A DNA stretch of 64,000 nt from Actinomadura rubteroloni. Lineage in GTDB: Bacteria > Actinomycetota > Actinomycetes > Streptosporangiales > Streptosporangiaceae. Location: NCBI RefSeq assembly GCF_002911665.1, contig NZ_MTBP01000003.1, positions 124,001 to 188,000 on the forward strand, written 5' to 3'. The position numbers were made by a program, and so were the translations under genes. The notes under the pieces are model-generated. The model did not search any database, was not told where the DNA came from, and saw nothing but the letters and a program-made list of their open reading frames with translations. This document shows positions 33,425-41,793 of this stretch, in pieces (the first letter of the stretch is position 1; each line of letters starts with the position of its first letter).

Positions 33425-34582
33425 TCAATAGGCCAGATGGATAAACTCGGCCAAATCTCGCATCTCTGGCGTAAGTGACCGCCGGCTGCGCACGATCTTG
33501 CCGAGGACGTCCCGCGCCATGCGCTGGTTGCCCAGCCATTCGGGACTGACCGACCGGACCTCCTGAAGGATTTCGAACGCATCGGCGTACCTCTTGAGCT
33601 GCACGTTCGCCTTGGCGACATCCAGCCGATGCCGGTTCCGGCTGGACGCACGCGCCCGAAAGCCCGACTTCGGAATGCGCTCCGACAACGCGAGGACCCG
33701 GTCCGGCCGGTCCTCGACCATGTAGTTCTCGACCCTCCGCGTAGCGACGGCGATCGGCCCGAACGTCCGCAACGGGTCCGAGACGGGGGCCAGCTCGTCC
33801 TTGATCGCGACCGCCGCAGCATGGGCGAACCGAAGGGCGTCCTCGGCCTCCCCGGGCTCGTTGTTCCGCGACGCGGCGGTCGAGACCCGCAAGAGCATCC
33901 CGCCCCACGCCGCAAGTTCCTCCGAGGTGGCACGCGAGATCCGGGGCTCGATGTCATCGGCCGCCCGCGCGGCGAGATTCAGCGTCCCCGCCAGGTCCCC
34001 CCGGCGCATGAGCAACCAGCACCGAGAGTTCGTCACGGCCGCCTGCTCAAGCCGTCCGGGAGCGTCGTCATAGGCGCGCCGCAGCGCGATCTCGGCGGCA
34101 TCGAACTGCCGAGTCGCGATCATCAACAGCCCCGCGAGATGCAACACCCGCGACCGGACCGGCCGCCCCGCGCCCCCAAGAGCCTCGGCATCGCGAATAA
34201 GCGGAGGCAAGGCCGCCCCCAACTGCGCGTACTTGTTGTCGGTGAACAGCGGCTCGGCAGCGCCGACAGCACCCGTCACACCCGCGACGGTAGGAGCCTC
34301 CAGCGGCCCATCGGCCTTCCGCAGCAACGCGTCACGCACAGGCACCCAGACATCGGACGTGGCATCCGCCGCCTCCGGCGCGACAATCAGATCCGACGTG
34401 GAGACTTCAAGCGCCTTCGCGAGCTTGCGAAGCGTCTCAAGCCGGGTGTCCTCCCGCTCAGCCTGCTCGATCTTCCGAATCAACGACAGGGAAACGCCGG
34501 AAGCGGCAGCAAGCTCACGCTGCGTGAACCCCCGCCGTTTGCGGACGGAACGCAGCCGGTCCGCGAGGTTGGGCATGCTCAT
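33425..34582 (-). CDS. XRE-family transcriptional regulator with helical-repeat C-terminal domain
   Basis: This is a 385-aa protein. Residues about 4-60 are a Cro/C1 helix-turn-helix (RGFTQRELAAASGVSLSLIR, then KIEQAERED). The rest is a helical array resembling TPRs (FDAAEIALRRAYDDAPGRLE, GDLAGTLNLAARAADDIEP, RYADAFEILQEVRSVSPEWL). This HTH plus TPR architecture is common among actinobacterial pleiotropic or peptide-sensing regulators. ATG 34582 was chosen because the HTH begins there and GGGGGC precedes it; ATG 34576 is possible. It heads a minus-strand patch with two small genes behind it. Confidence 0.85.
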   Translation of the reverse strand: MSMPNLADRLRSVRKRRGFTQRELAAASGVSLSLIRKIEQAEREDTRLETLRKLAKALEVSTSDLIVAPEAADATSDVWVPVRDALLRKADGPLEAPTVAGVTGAVGAAEPLFTDNKYAQLGAALPPLIRDAEALGGAGRPVRSRVLHLAGLLMIATRQFDAAEIALRRAYDDAPGRLEQAAVTNSRCWLLMRRGDLAGTLNLAARAADDIEPRISRATSEELAAWGGMLLRVSTAASRNNEPGEAEDALRFAHAAAVAIKDELAPVSDPLRTFGPIAVATRRVENYMVEDRPDRVLALSERIPKSGFRARASSRNRHRLDVAKANVQLKRYADAFEILQEVRSVSPEWLGNQRMARDVLGKIVRSRRSLTPEMRDLAEFIHLAY

Positions 34583-34759
34583 GCCCCCATCGTAGAGACC
34601 GAAATCATCTATCAGCGGGCCATCCGACCGAACGCAAAAATGCCCACAACCGCCAAAACCGTCTCTCTCCCGCAGGCGGCGCAAGCCCTCAGCGCCAAAA
34701 AACCTACGGAATGCCCGCAACCGGACCAGCCGGGGCGGGCGTGGCTGAGCCCTGTGGAT

Positions 34760-35176
34760 CTATGTCTGGTCGAAAGTCCAGGCGAGCACCACTTGCTCGT
34801 CTTCCGGTGCGCCCCCGGCGCGGCTGTACGTCGCCAGTGCCGCCGCGTTGTCCTCTTCCGTGATCGTCCACATGCCGTAGCAGTCGCGTTCGCGCGCCAG
34901 ATCCGCGAGCGCCGACGTCAGAGCCCGGCCGACGCCCCTCCCACGGAATGACTCGTCCACGCCCAACTCGTACAGGAACATCTCGGTGCCCTTGTCCGGG
35001 TGCGTCATCTCGACGCCGGTGACCATCCCCGCCGGGACGTCGTCCACGTAGGCGATCAGGAGGTGATGGCGCTCGTCTGCAAGGAACCGCTCGGTTGCCT
35101 CCGGTCGAGGAGGTGAGTCGAACAAATGCCCGGCATCCTTGACGGCCTCGACCTGAATGATGCGGCGGATCTCCAT
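34760..35176 (-). CDS. GNAT acetyltransferase resembling AAC(3)-I
   Basis: This 138-aa protein with one GNAT domain has the acetyl-CoA binding motif LGVDESFRGRGVGRALTSAL and a C-terminal DNAAALATYSRAGG strand-helix. The segment order (a FLADERHHLL-type motif, FLYELGV, DNAAALATYSRAGG) resembles aminoglycoside 3-N-acetyltransferase type I and its many uncharacterised relatives. Resistance cannot be claimed from sequence. ATG 35176 (MEIRRI) was preferred over an upstream in-frame ATG at 35227, whose extra 17 residues do not fit the family. Confidence 0.8.
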   Translation of the reverse strand: MEIRRIIQVEAVKDAGHLFDSPPRPEATERFLADERHHLLIAYVDDVPAGMVTGVEMTHPDKGTEMFLYELGVDESFRGRGVGRALTSALADLARERDCYGMWTITEEDNAAALATYSRAGGAPEDEQVVLAWTFDQT

Positions 35177-35334
35177 CCGGGGATCCTGACAGGTCTCGTC
35201 ACGGAGGGCACCGGGTTTTTTCGTCAAAGCCCGTCCGGACCCGGGACCGGACTCCGCGCCCCAACCCCGCGATCTAGAGAACTGTCACACGGTCCGGCGG
35301 TCCGGCCGCGCGGGAGGCGGGCGGTGCTGTTCGC

Positions 35335-35917
35335 CTACGTCGGGCGGGCCGGGTGGAGTTCTGGTTGTCCGGTCGGCCGGTACACGTGGACGCTGGCGCC
35401 CTTTGCGTCGGTGTGGGAGCTGATGACTTCGAGCGCGGCGGGGGGCCCGTCGTCGGGGAACAGGCGCATTCCCTGTCCGAGAAGTATGGGAACGACGAGC
35501 AGCGTCAGTTCGTCTACGAGGTCGGCGGCGAGCAGCGAGCGGATCAGGGTCGCGCTTCCGTGCACCTGGATCTCGCCCGGTGACGATTCCTTCAGTTCCT
35601 TGATCGCTGTGGTCGCGTCCCCGGCGAGCAGTGTGACGGGTCCCCACGATGGTTGCTTGAGGCTGTTGGACGCGACGTACTTCTGCGCCCCGTTGAGCGC
35701 TACCCCGATGGGGTGCGCCCGCATCTCCGGCCGGGTGCCCCAGGTCTCGGCGAACATCTCGTACGTGCGCCGCCCGAACAGGAACGCGTCCGCCCGCTGG
35801 TAGGTCTCGGTGATCATCTCGCCGGTGTCATCGGCAAATGCTTTCCTCGGGAGTCGCGTGACCGTTGCCCTGCATCACACCGTCCACGGTCACCTGCGTC
35901 ATCGTCGTCAGCCCCAT
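35335..35917 (-). pseudogene. RibD C-terminal (dihydrofolate-reductase-like) protein, frameshifted and internally deleted
   Basis: From ATG 35817 an intact 160-aa frame encodes most of a RibD-C domain: RADAFLFGRRTYEMFAETWG, ALNGAQKYVAS, IQVHGSATLIRSLLAADLVD, and LLVVPILLGQGMRLFP. The family's N-terminal strand (MxxTxxVDGVMQG) is missing from that frame but is present upstream in another frame. It starts at ATG 35917 as MGLTTMTQVTVDGVMQGNG and runs into TGA at 35828-35830. About 15 residues normally found between the two parts are also missing. This points to a deletion with frameshift. The shortened product might still be made, but it would lack the first beta-strand of the nucleotide fold. 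Confidence 0.75.
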
Positions 35918-36263
35918 GCGCCCATCCTGGGCGCGCACGGCGGCCCGCGGCAACCAGCGTGCCGGAACGGCAACAGCGCGCCGCCGCATCCTGCCCACCC
36001 CTAGCGATCGCGGACGGCGATCCGGAGAAGTGCATCAGGGCCTCGTCGAATGGCGAATTAGCAGACCTTTTTCTGGAGCCGTTTCTTGGGGCCCGGCCCC
36101 GGGTCTAGCACGGTTTGGCGGCGTGTGCCAGAGGGCGTCCTGACCATGGGTGGACATTAAAGTGCGCGATCAGTTGCGAGTCGGCAACGAAATGGCGGTG
36201 ATGTTGATGGGCGGTTCGGCGGAGCGGACGTTGGCGTTGTACCGTCCGTCCCGAAAGGCCCCC
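35918..36263 (+). other. Intergenic region before the secreted Asp-box protein
   Basis: No gene is evident in these 346 bases. They hold a GC-rich imperfect palindrome around 36093-36110 (GGGGCCCGGCCCCGGG) and a TAAAGT (36158-36163) that could be a -10 box about 100 bases before the chosen start. The region is slightly less GC-rich than its surroundings. An in-frame extension of the downstream protein up to ATG 36150 exists but would bury the signal peptide. Confidence 0.4.
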
Positions 36264-37709
36264 ATGCATCCTTTTTCTCGGCGTCGCCCGTGGCGTGCCG
36301 CCGCCGGTCTGGCCGCGGCCGTCGCCCTGCTGCTCGGATCGAGTTCGGCAGCCGCGAACGTCACCCTCACCACGATCGGGTCCGACCCGTTCGCCAACTC
36401 CACCAGCCAGCACAAGACGCAGGTCGAGCCGGACACGTTCTCCTACGGGACGACGATCGTCTCGGCGTTCCAGACCGGCCGGTTCTTCGACGGCGGCGCG
36501 TCCGACGCCTGCTTCGCGACGTCCACGAACAGCGGCGGCAGCTGGACCCAGGGTTGCCTGCCCGGCGTCACCAAGTTCAACGGCGGCGGCATCTACGACC
36601 GGGTCAGCGACGCCGCCGTCGCCTACGACGCCCGCCACAACGTGTGGATGATCTCCACGCTCGCGCTCACCGACACCGGCGGCGTGGTCGGCAAGGCCGT
36701 CCTGACCAGCCTGTCGACCGACGGCGGCCTCACCTGGCCGACGGTCGTCACCACGCGGCTGGCCACCGGGAGCGCGAACCTCGACAAGAACTGGATCGTC
36801 TGCGACAACACCTCCACCAGCGCGTTCTACGGCAACTGCTACACCGAGTACGACGACAACGGCGCGAGCAACCGCATCCACATGTCGGTGTCGTCCAACG
36901 GCGGGACGAGCTGGACCGACCACACCCTGACCCAGACGGGCCTCGGCGGCCAGCCGGTCGTCCGCCCGAACGGGACCGTCATGGTGCCGTACGAGAGCAA
37001 CAGCGGACAGATCCGGTCGTTCCGGTCCACCAACGGCGGCTCTACCTGGGGCAGCTCGGTGACCATCTCCACCGCCCAGGTCCACACCACCGCCGGCGGG
37101 CTGCGGACCAGCCCGCTGCCGTCCGCGGAGATCGACGCGGCGGGCACCGTCTATGTCGTGTGGCAGGACTGCCGGTTCCAGTCCGGGTGCGCGGCCAACG
37201 ACGTCGTCCTGTCCAAGTCGACCAGCGAGACGACCTGGAGCACCGTTACCCGGATCACCAGTGACGGCGGAGACCACTTCATTCCCGGCATTGCCGTCAA
37301 CCCCGCCACGTCCGGCGGCTCCGCGGCCCTCGCCGTCGCCTACTACCGTTACGCCACGCCCAGTTGCTCGGCGAGCACCTGCCAGCTGACCGTCGGCTAC
37401 ACCTCGTCGGCCAACGGCGGGACGTCCTGGAGCGCCCCGACCCAGCTTGACGGCCCGTTCGGCCTGTCCCTCATCGCCGACACCAGCCAGGGCCGGATGG
37501 TCGGCGACTACATCTCCGTGTCGATCTCCGGCGGCCTGGCCTGGCCGGTGTTCATGCACGCCCAGACCCCGTCCGGCGCCGCCTTCGACGAACACGCCGT
37601 GACCCCGTCGACCGGGCTCCCGGTGACCGGTGGCGCCATCGCCGCCGTCGACGGCCCCGTACAGGTCACCGGCGGCCACAACCTGCCCGTCAACGGCCAC
37701 AAGCACTGA
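36264..37709 (+). CDS. Secreted exo-sialidase-like Asp-box beta-propeller protein
   Basis: This is a 481-aa protein with a clear signal peptide (RRRPWRAAAGLAAAVALLLG, predicted cut after SSSAAA). The mature part repeats Asp-box motifs (S-x-D/N-x-G-x-x-W): STNSGGSWT, STDGGLTW, SSNGGTSW, STNGGSTW and SANGGTSW, as in sialidase/BNR propellers. I do not see the sialidase arginine triad clearly, so glycosidase activity is not assured. The gene is monocistronic and closes with a strong terminator. ATG 36264 gives the best signal peptide. Confidence 0.85.
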   Translation: MHPFSRRRPWRAAAGLAAAVALLLGSSSAAANVTLTTIGSDPFANSTSQHKTQVEPDTFSYGTTIVSAFQTGRFFDGGASDACFATSTNSGGSWTQGCLPGVTKFNGGGIYDRVSDAAVAYDARHNVWMISTLALTDTGGVVGKAVLTSLSTDGGLTWPTVVTTRLATGSANLDKNWIVCDNTSTSAFYGNCYTEYDDNGASNRIHMSVSSNGGTSWTDHTLTQTGLGGQPVVRPNGTVMVPYESNSGQIRSFRSTNGGSTWGSSVTISTAQVHTTAGGLRTSPLPSAEIDAAGTVYVVWQDCRFQSGCAANDVVLSKSTSETTWSTVTRITSDGGDHFIPGIAVNPATSGGSAALAVAYYRYATPSCSASTCQLTVGYTSSANGGTSWSAPTQLDGPFGLSLIADTSQGRMVGDYISVSISGGLAWPVFMHAQTPSGAAFDEHAVTPSTGLPVTGGAIAAVDGPVQVTGGHNLPVNGHKH

Positions 37710-37727
37710 CCGCCCGACAGTGAGAGA

Positions 37728-37760
37728 GACCCGGCCGGGGACAGCCCGGCCGGGTCTTCG
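37728..37760 (+). terminator. Terminator of the Asp-box protein gene
   Basis: A perfect 12-bp stem (GACCCGGCCGGG paired with CCCGGCCGGGTC) with loop GACAG is followed by TTCG. The U tract is short, but the stem is very stable and lies 18 bases after the stop. Confidence 0.75.
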
Positions 37761-37819
37761 ACACCCGTTCAGGTGCCAGGGAGCTGGATCTGTCCGACTG
37801 GATCATTAGTCTTTCGGCC

Positions 37820-38881
37820 GTGAGTGGCGACGTTCGCAGGACTTCTTCGGCATCAGATTCGGCGGGGGCGGAAGGGTGCTCGTCCGCCCGGATCGCCGCC
37901 GTTCCTGTGGAGGGTGTCGATGCCGAGCCGTGGCGGGTGCTGTGGGCTACCGGTTCGCAGAGTGATTCGCAATTCGAGATGAACCCGTCCGGTCATACCG
38001 ACGGTGTCAGTGCGGTGGTGACAAGCGTCTCGGACGGTCGGCACGTCGTGGTCACCGGCAGCAAGGACCAGACAGTTCAAGTGCGGGACCTGGAGACCGG
38101 GCGGCCGGTCGGTGGGTCTGTGAGCGGTCTGGACGGCAGGGTGTGGGCAGTCGCGGCGGTGGACGGGCGGCCGTGCGTCGTTACGGCCGGTGACTGGGCG
38201 GTCCGGGTGTTGGACCTGGCCACCCGGAAGTGGGCCGACGAGTTGCCGGGGATCGATGGTGAGGCGTGGTGTGTGGGCACGGCCGTCGTCCACGGGCGAG
38301 CGTGCGCGTTCGCCAGCGATGATGACGTGTCCGTGCGGGTCTGGGATCTGGTCAGTGGAGAACAGGTCGGCGAGCTGACCGGACACGACGACTTCCTGAT
38401 GGCCGTCGAAACTTTGATGGTCGATGGCAGGCCTCATGCAGTGGCCTGTACGAGCGGCGGTGAGGTCTGGACGTGGGATCTGACCACCGGAGATTCGGTG
38501 GGGGAGCCCCTGGAGGGCCACGACGGCGAAGCGTGGGCGATCGCGACGGCGGACGTCGGTGGGCGGGCGCACGCGATCACGGCCGGGTACGACGCCACCG
38601 TGCGCGTGTGGGACCTGGTCGCCGGGCGGGAAGTCGGCGGGCTTGTCGGCCACGACGGCACGGTGTCGGCGGTGGTGACCGCGGTGACCGGTGGAGAACT
38701 CCGGGTCGTCACGGGCGGTTCGGACGGAACCGTGCGCCTGTGGGAGCCCGCGACCGGGCGGCAGGTCGGCCGGGAGCTGGTGTTCCCCGCGCCGGTCCAC
38801 GCGCTGACCGTGGCCCCGGACGGCTCGCTCGTGGTGGCCTTCGGCGGCGACGTCGCCGTCCTGCACAGGCTGGGGCGGTAG
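37820..38881 (+). CDS. WD40 repeat beta-propeller protein, standalone
   Basis: This is a 353-aa cytoplasmic protein with no signal peptide or catalytic domain. After about 50 disordered residues come seven propeller repeats, recognisable by TGSKDQTVQVRDLETGRPVG, TAGDWAVRVLDLATRK, ASDDDVSVRVWDLVSGEQVG, CTSGGEVWTWDLTTGDSVG, TAGYDATVRVWDLVAGREVG and TGGSDGTVRLWEPATGRQVG. In actinomycetes such repeats usually form the tail of STAND ATPases or kinases; here they stand alone. GTG start; a TAGTCT ends seven bases upstream, suggesting leaderless translation. It was possibly derived from a longer STAND protein. Confidence 0.88.
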   Translation: MSGDVRRTSSASDSAGAEGCSSARIAAVPVEGVDAEPWRVLWATGSQSDSQFEMNPSGHTDGVSAVVTSVSDGRHVVVTGSKDQTVQVRDLETGRPVGGSVSGLDGRVWAVAAVDGRPCVVTAGDWAVRVLDLATRKWADELPGIDGEAWCVGTAVVHGRACAFASDDDVSVRVWDLVSGEQVGELTGHDDFLMAVETLMVDGRPHAVACTSGGEVWTWDLTTGDSVGEPLEGHDGEAWAIATADVGGRAHAITAGYDATVRVWDLVAGREVGGLVGHDGTVSAVVTAVTGGELRVVTGGSDGTVRLWEPATGRQVGRELVFPAPVHALTVAPDGSLVVAFGGDVAVLHRLGR

Positions 38882-39057
38882 TCGAACGTGCGGCGGTACG
38901 GGTCGATATCGCGGTAGTGGCCGGAGCCGGACGGGGCCGGACGGGACGGGAGTCACGGGGTTACCGTGCGCGCACGGGGCGTGCCGATGACGGGGGCCGC
39001 CCTCGCCGGGGCGTGTGAGCGGTCCGGCGCATCCGCGACGCGGCCAGGGGGTTCGCG

Positions 39058-41793
39058 ATGGCGTTGGTGGTCACGTTCGCAGGGAAGGTTCCGCTGGGCG
39101 TGCCCGGCGCCGATGCGGCGTTGCGCGTCTGGTCGTACACGGTGACGGGGAGTCCGCCGGATCTGATTCCGGGGCAGCGGGTCGCGCTCGCGCTCCCGGC
39201 GGACGTCGATCTGCGCGATCCCGGTGCTTATCCGACGGTGGCGGCGCTGCGCGGCATGTTCGTGGAGCACGGGGACGCCATCAGCCGGCAGTACGCCGGC
39301 AGGACGGTCACGCCGACCGGTCCGCAGACGATCGCGTTCGTCGCGCCGGCCGGGCAGGCGGATCGGGAAGTGTTCGTCGTGACGGCGCAGACCGGGAAGC
39401 CGTGGACGGTCGTGCCGTTCGCGACGAGCACCGGCGGCACCGCCGACAACGTGAAGACGATGCCGGCCCCGGCCCGCGCGTCCGGCACGGGCAGCGGACG
39501 CCCGGTCGCCGAGTTCGCGGGCACGCTCCCGTACGCCAGCGAGATCTTCGGCGTCTACCAGCCGCTGGCCGGGTGGTTCGGGACGAACGCGTCGCTGCGG
39601 TTCGCGGCGGCCCTCGGCCTGGAGCAAGCGGACCGCGCCGCGTTCACCGGCGACGACGCCCGCGGCCTGGCGCATCCGGTGCTGGCGGCGCTGGCCGCGC
39701 AGGATCCGCCCGCGCAGGGCGTGCTGTCCCCGGTCGGCCTCGTGAACCTGTTCCGGCAGTACTTCTTCGAGTTCGACACGTTCCTCGGCCCGCCCGCCGG
39801 GCACCTGTGGCTCAGTCCGGGCGGGACGGTCGAGGTCGTCGAGTCCACCACGCGCCGCACGCTCGTCGAGCGGACGGCCGAGCAGTCCGAGGAGACCGAC
39901 CGCCGCACCGAGGAAACCCTGACCGAGCAGGACGACGTCGCCGACGCGGTGAAGCAGGAGAACGCCAACGACACCAAGCTCGGCGCGAGCGCGAGCGGCG
40001 GGGCGTCGTTCGTCGGGATCTACCACGCGGACGCCAGCGCCAGCTTCAGTTCCGACACGACGACCAAAAAGTCCTCCGAACAGACCCACAAGCACACAAG
40101 GACGCAGAGCGCCAAGGTCAGCAGCGAGATCAAGAGGAACTTCAAGACGACGTTCAAGACCGTCACCGAGACGACCGACACGACGAGCCGCCGCTACGTC
40201 GTCCAGAACACGACGAGTTCGCTCCTGAACTACGAGCTGCGCCGCAAGATGCGCAAGGTCGGCGTGCAGGTGCAGCACATCGGCGAGCAGTTGAGCTGGC
40301 AGGTGTTCCTGGGGGCGGGAGCGTCGGCGACGAGCAAGGTCACGACGCCGCCCGGACGGCTGCTCGGCCTCGGCGAGCTGGTCCACGTCGTCCCGGCGCC
40401 GGACCTGACGTCGTTGCGGGAACCGCAGAAGCCGCCGCCGCTGGAGCGCAAAGAGGCGAACTACACGTGCGTCTTCAACATCCAGATGTTCCCGATCAAC
40501 AACAACAACCCGCCGCACAACGACGCGTACTGGAGCCGCATCGACGAGAACACCGGACGGATGGGACGCGGTGAGGAGGACGAGTACATCGTCGGGAACC
40601 TGACCGTCAGGCCGAGCCCGCCCGCCGAGGGCTACACCCTCGACCCGGACCCGGGGCTCATCCGGTTCGTGTCCTGCAAGTCGGCGAACGGCTCCGACAC
40701 CGCGTTCGACGCGCACTACAGCGTGGACGGCGCCGATCCGGCCGTCATCACGATCAAGGTCGACCACGTCAGCTTCGGCGGCACGGGCGCGGTGACGCTC
40801 GTCCACTCCCTGACCTGGGCGCCGCCGACGACGGACGCCGCGCACCAGGAGTACGACGCGGCGAAGAAGCGCTATGACGAGCAGGCCGCCGAACTCCAGC
40901 GCAAGGCGTACGGGGAGGCCGTCCGGACCCGGCTCGACCTGGTCAGCGGCGTCCGCCCCCGGCCCGCCGCCGACCTGCGCAAGGAGGAGCGGCAGGCGGT
41001 CTTCACCAGCCTGATCGAGCAGTTGCGGCTGATCCCGGAGGACCCGCATCTGGAGGCCGAGCTGATCCGGCAGATCTTCGACGTCGACCAGATGCTGTAC
41101 TTCGTCGCGCCCGACTACTGGCGGCCCGGCCACCTCGCGGACCCGGCGAAGGCGGGCACCGCCGGCCGCTACCCCGTGCCGAGCCCGGTCTGGACGACCA
41201 CCGACGCCGATCCGCTCGCGGGGGAGACCGTCCTGAGCTGGTACGCGCACACCGGCGCGAACAAGGCGGCCCCCGCCGATCCGCCGGCGGACGACGAGTA
41301 CCGCGTCAACTACCTCGTCACCGAGAACACCCAGCCCGCGCCGATGGGCAGCTCGCTGGGCTGGCTGATCCAGATCGACGGCGACGAGCGGCGCAACGAG
41401 TTCCTGAACGCGGCGTGGGTGAAGGCGGTGCTCCCGATCCGTCCGGCGCACGAGCGCGAGGCGCTCGCCTGGCTCGCGAAGGCGGGCGTGGAGGGCGAGG
41501 CGGGGCTCGGGCTGCCGTACCCGTTCCAGCCGGGCGACCCGCCGGACTACCGGGACAAGACGGTCGGCCAGGTGCTGGACCTGCTCGCCGCCGAGCTGGC
41601 GGCCAAGAACGGCGACGTCGGCAACACGCTCGCGACCGAGAAGGTCTTCGAGACGGGCTTCGACCCGCTGGACGGCGGGTTCCGGCCCGCCGAGCAGTAC
41701 AAGATCTTCGACCAGTGGATCGAGGTGCTGCCCACCGACCAGGTCGTCGCGGTCGAGGTCCAGTACGACCCGAAGACCGGGCAGCAGCTTTGA
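39058..41793 (+). CDS. Large protein of unknown function (911 aa) with coiled-coil and alternating Ser/Ala segments
   Basis: I cannot assign this protein to a family. It has no signal peptide. Residues about 265-303 are highly charged and coiled-coil-like (VERTAEQSEETDRRTEETLT). About 305-335 alternates small and polar residues (KLGASASGGASFVGIYHADA, then SASFSSD), as in amphipathic beta-hairpins. A Ser/Thr/Lys-rich stretch and a conserved-looking NYELRRKMRKVGVQVQHIG follow at about 378-415. The C-terminal half is acidic with Tyr/Trp-rich stretches. The GC bias is normal. The stop overlaps the start of the next gene by four bases, so both act together. Pore-former-like, structural or scaffold roles are all possible; none is shown. 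Confidence 0.85.
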   Translation: MALVVTFAGKVPLGVPGADAALRVWSYTVTGSPPDLIPGQRVALALPADVDLRDPGAYPTVAALRGMFVEHGDAISRQYAGRTVTPTGPQTIAFVAPAGQADREVFVVTAQTGKPWTVVPFATSTGGTADNVKTMPAPARASGTGSGRPVAEFAGTLPYASEIFGVYQPLAGWFGTNASLRFAAALGLEQADRAAFTGDDARGLAHPVLAALAAQDPPAQGVLSPVGLVNLFRQYFFEFDTFLGPPAGHLWLSPGGTVEVVESTTRRTLVERTAEQSEETDRRTEETLTEQDDVADAVKQENANDTKLGASASGGASFVGIYHADASASFSSDTTTKKSSEQTHKHTRTQSAKVSSEIKRNFKTTFKTVTETTDTTSRRYVVQNTTSSLLNYELRRKMRKVGVQVQHIGEQLSWQVFLGAGASATSKVTTPPGRLLGLGELVHVVPAPDLTSLREPQKPPPLERKEANYTCVFNIQMFPINNNNPPHNDAYWSRIDENTGRMGRGEEDEYIVGNLTVRPSPPAEGYTLDPDPGLIRFVSCKSANGSDTAFDAHYSVDGADPAVITIKVDHVSFGGTGAVTLVHSLTWAPPTTDAAHQEYDAAKKRYDEQAAELQRKAYGEAVRTRLDLVSGVRPRPAADLRKEERQAVFTSLIEQLRLIPEDPHLEAELIRQIFDVDQMLYFVAPDYWRPGHLADPAKAGTAGRYPVPSPVWTTTDADPLAGETVLSWYAHTGANKAAPADPPADDEYRVNYLVTENTQPAPMGSSLGWLIQIDGDERRNEFLNAAWVKAVLPIRPAHEREALAWLAKAGVEGEAGLGLPYPFQPGDPPDYRDKTVGQVLDLLAAELAAKNGDVGNTLATEKVFETGFDPLDGGFRPAEQYKIFDQWIEVLPTDQVVAVEVQYDPKTGQQL

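Noticed and set aside
36150..36263. N-terminal extension of the Asp-box protein from ATG 36150
   Set aside because: It would place 38 extra residues before a clear Arg-rich signal peptide and lacks a ribosome-binding site.
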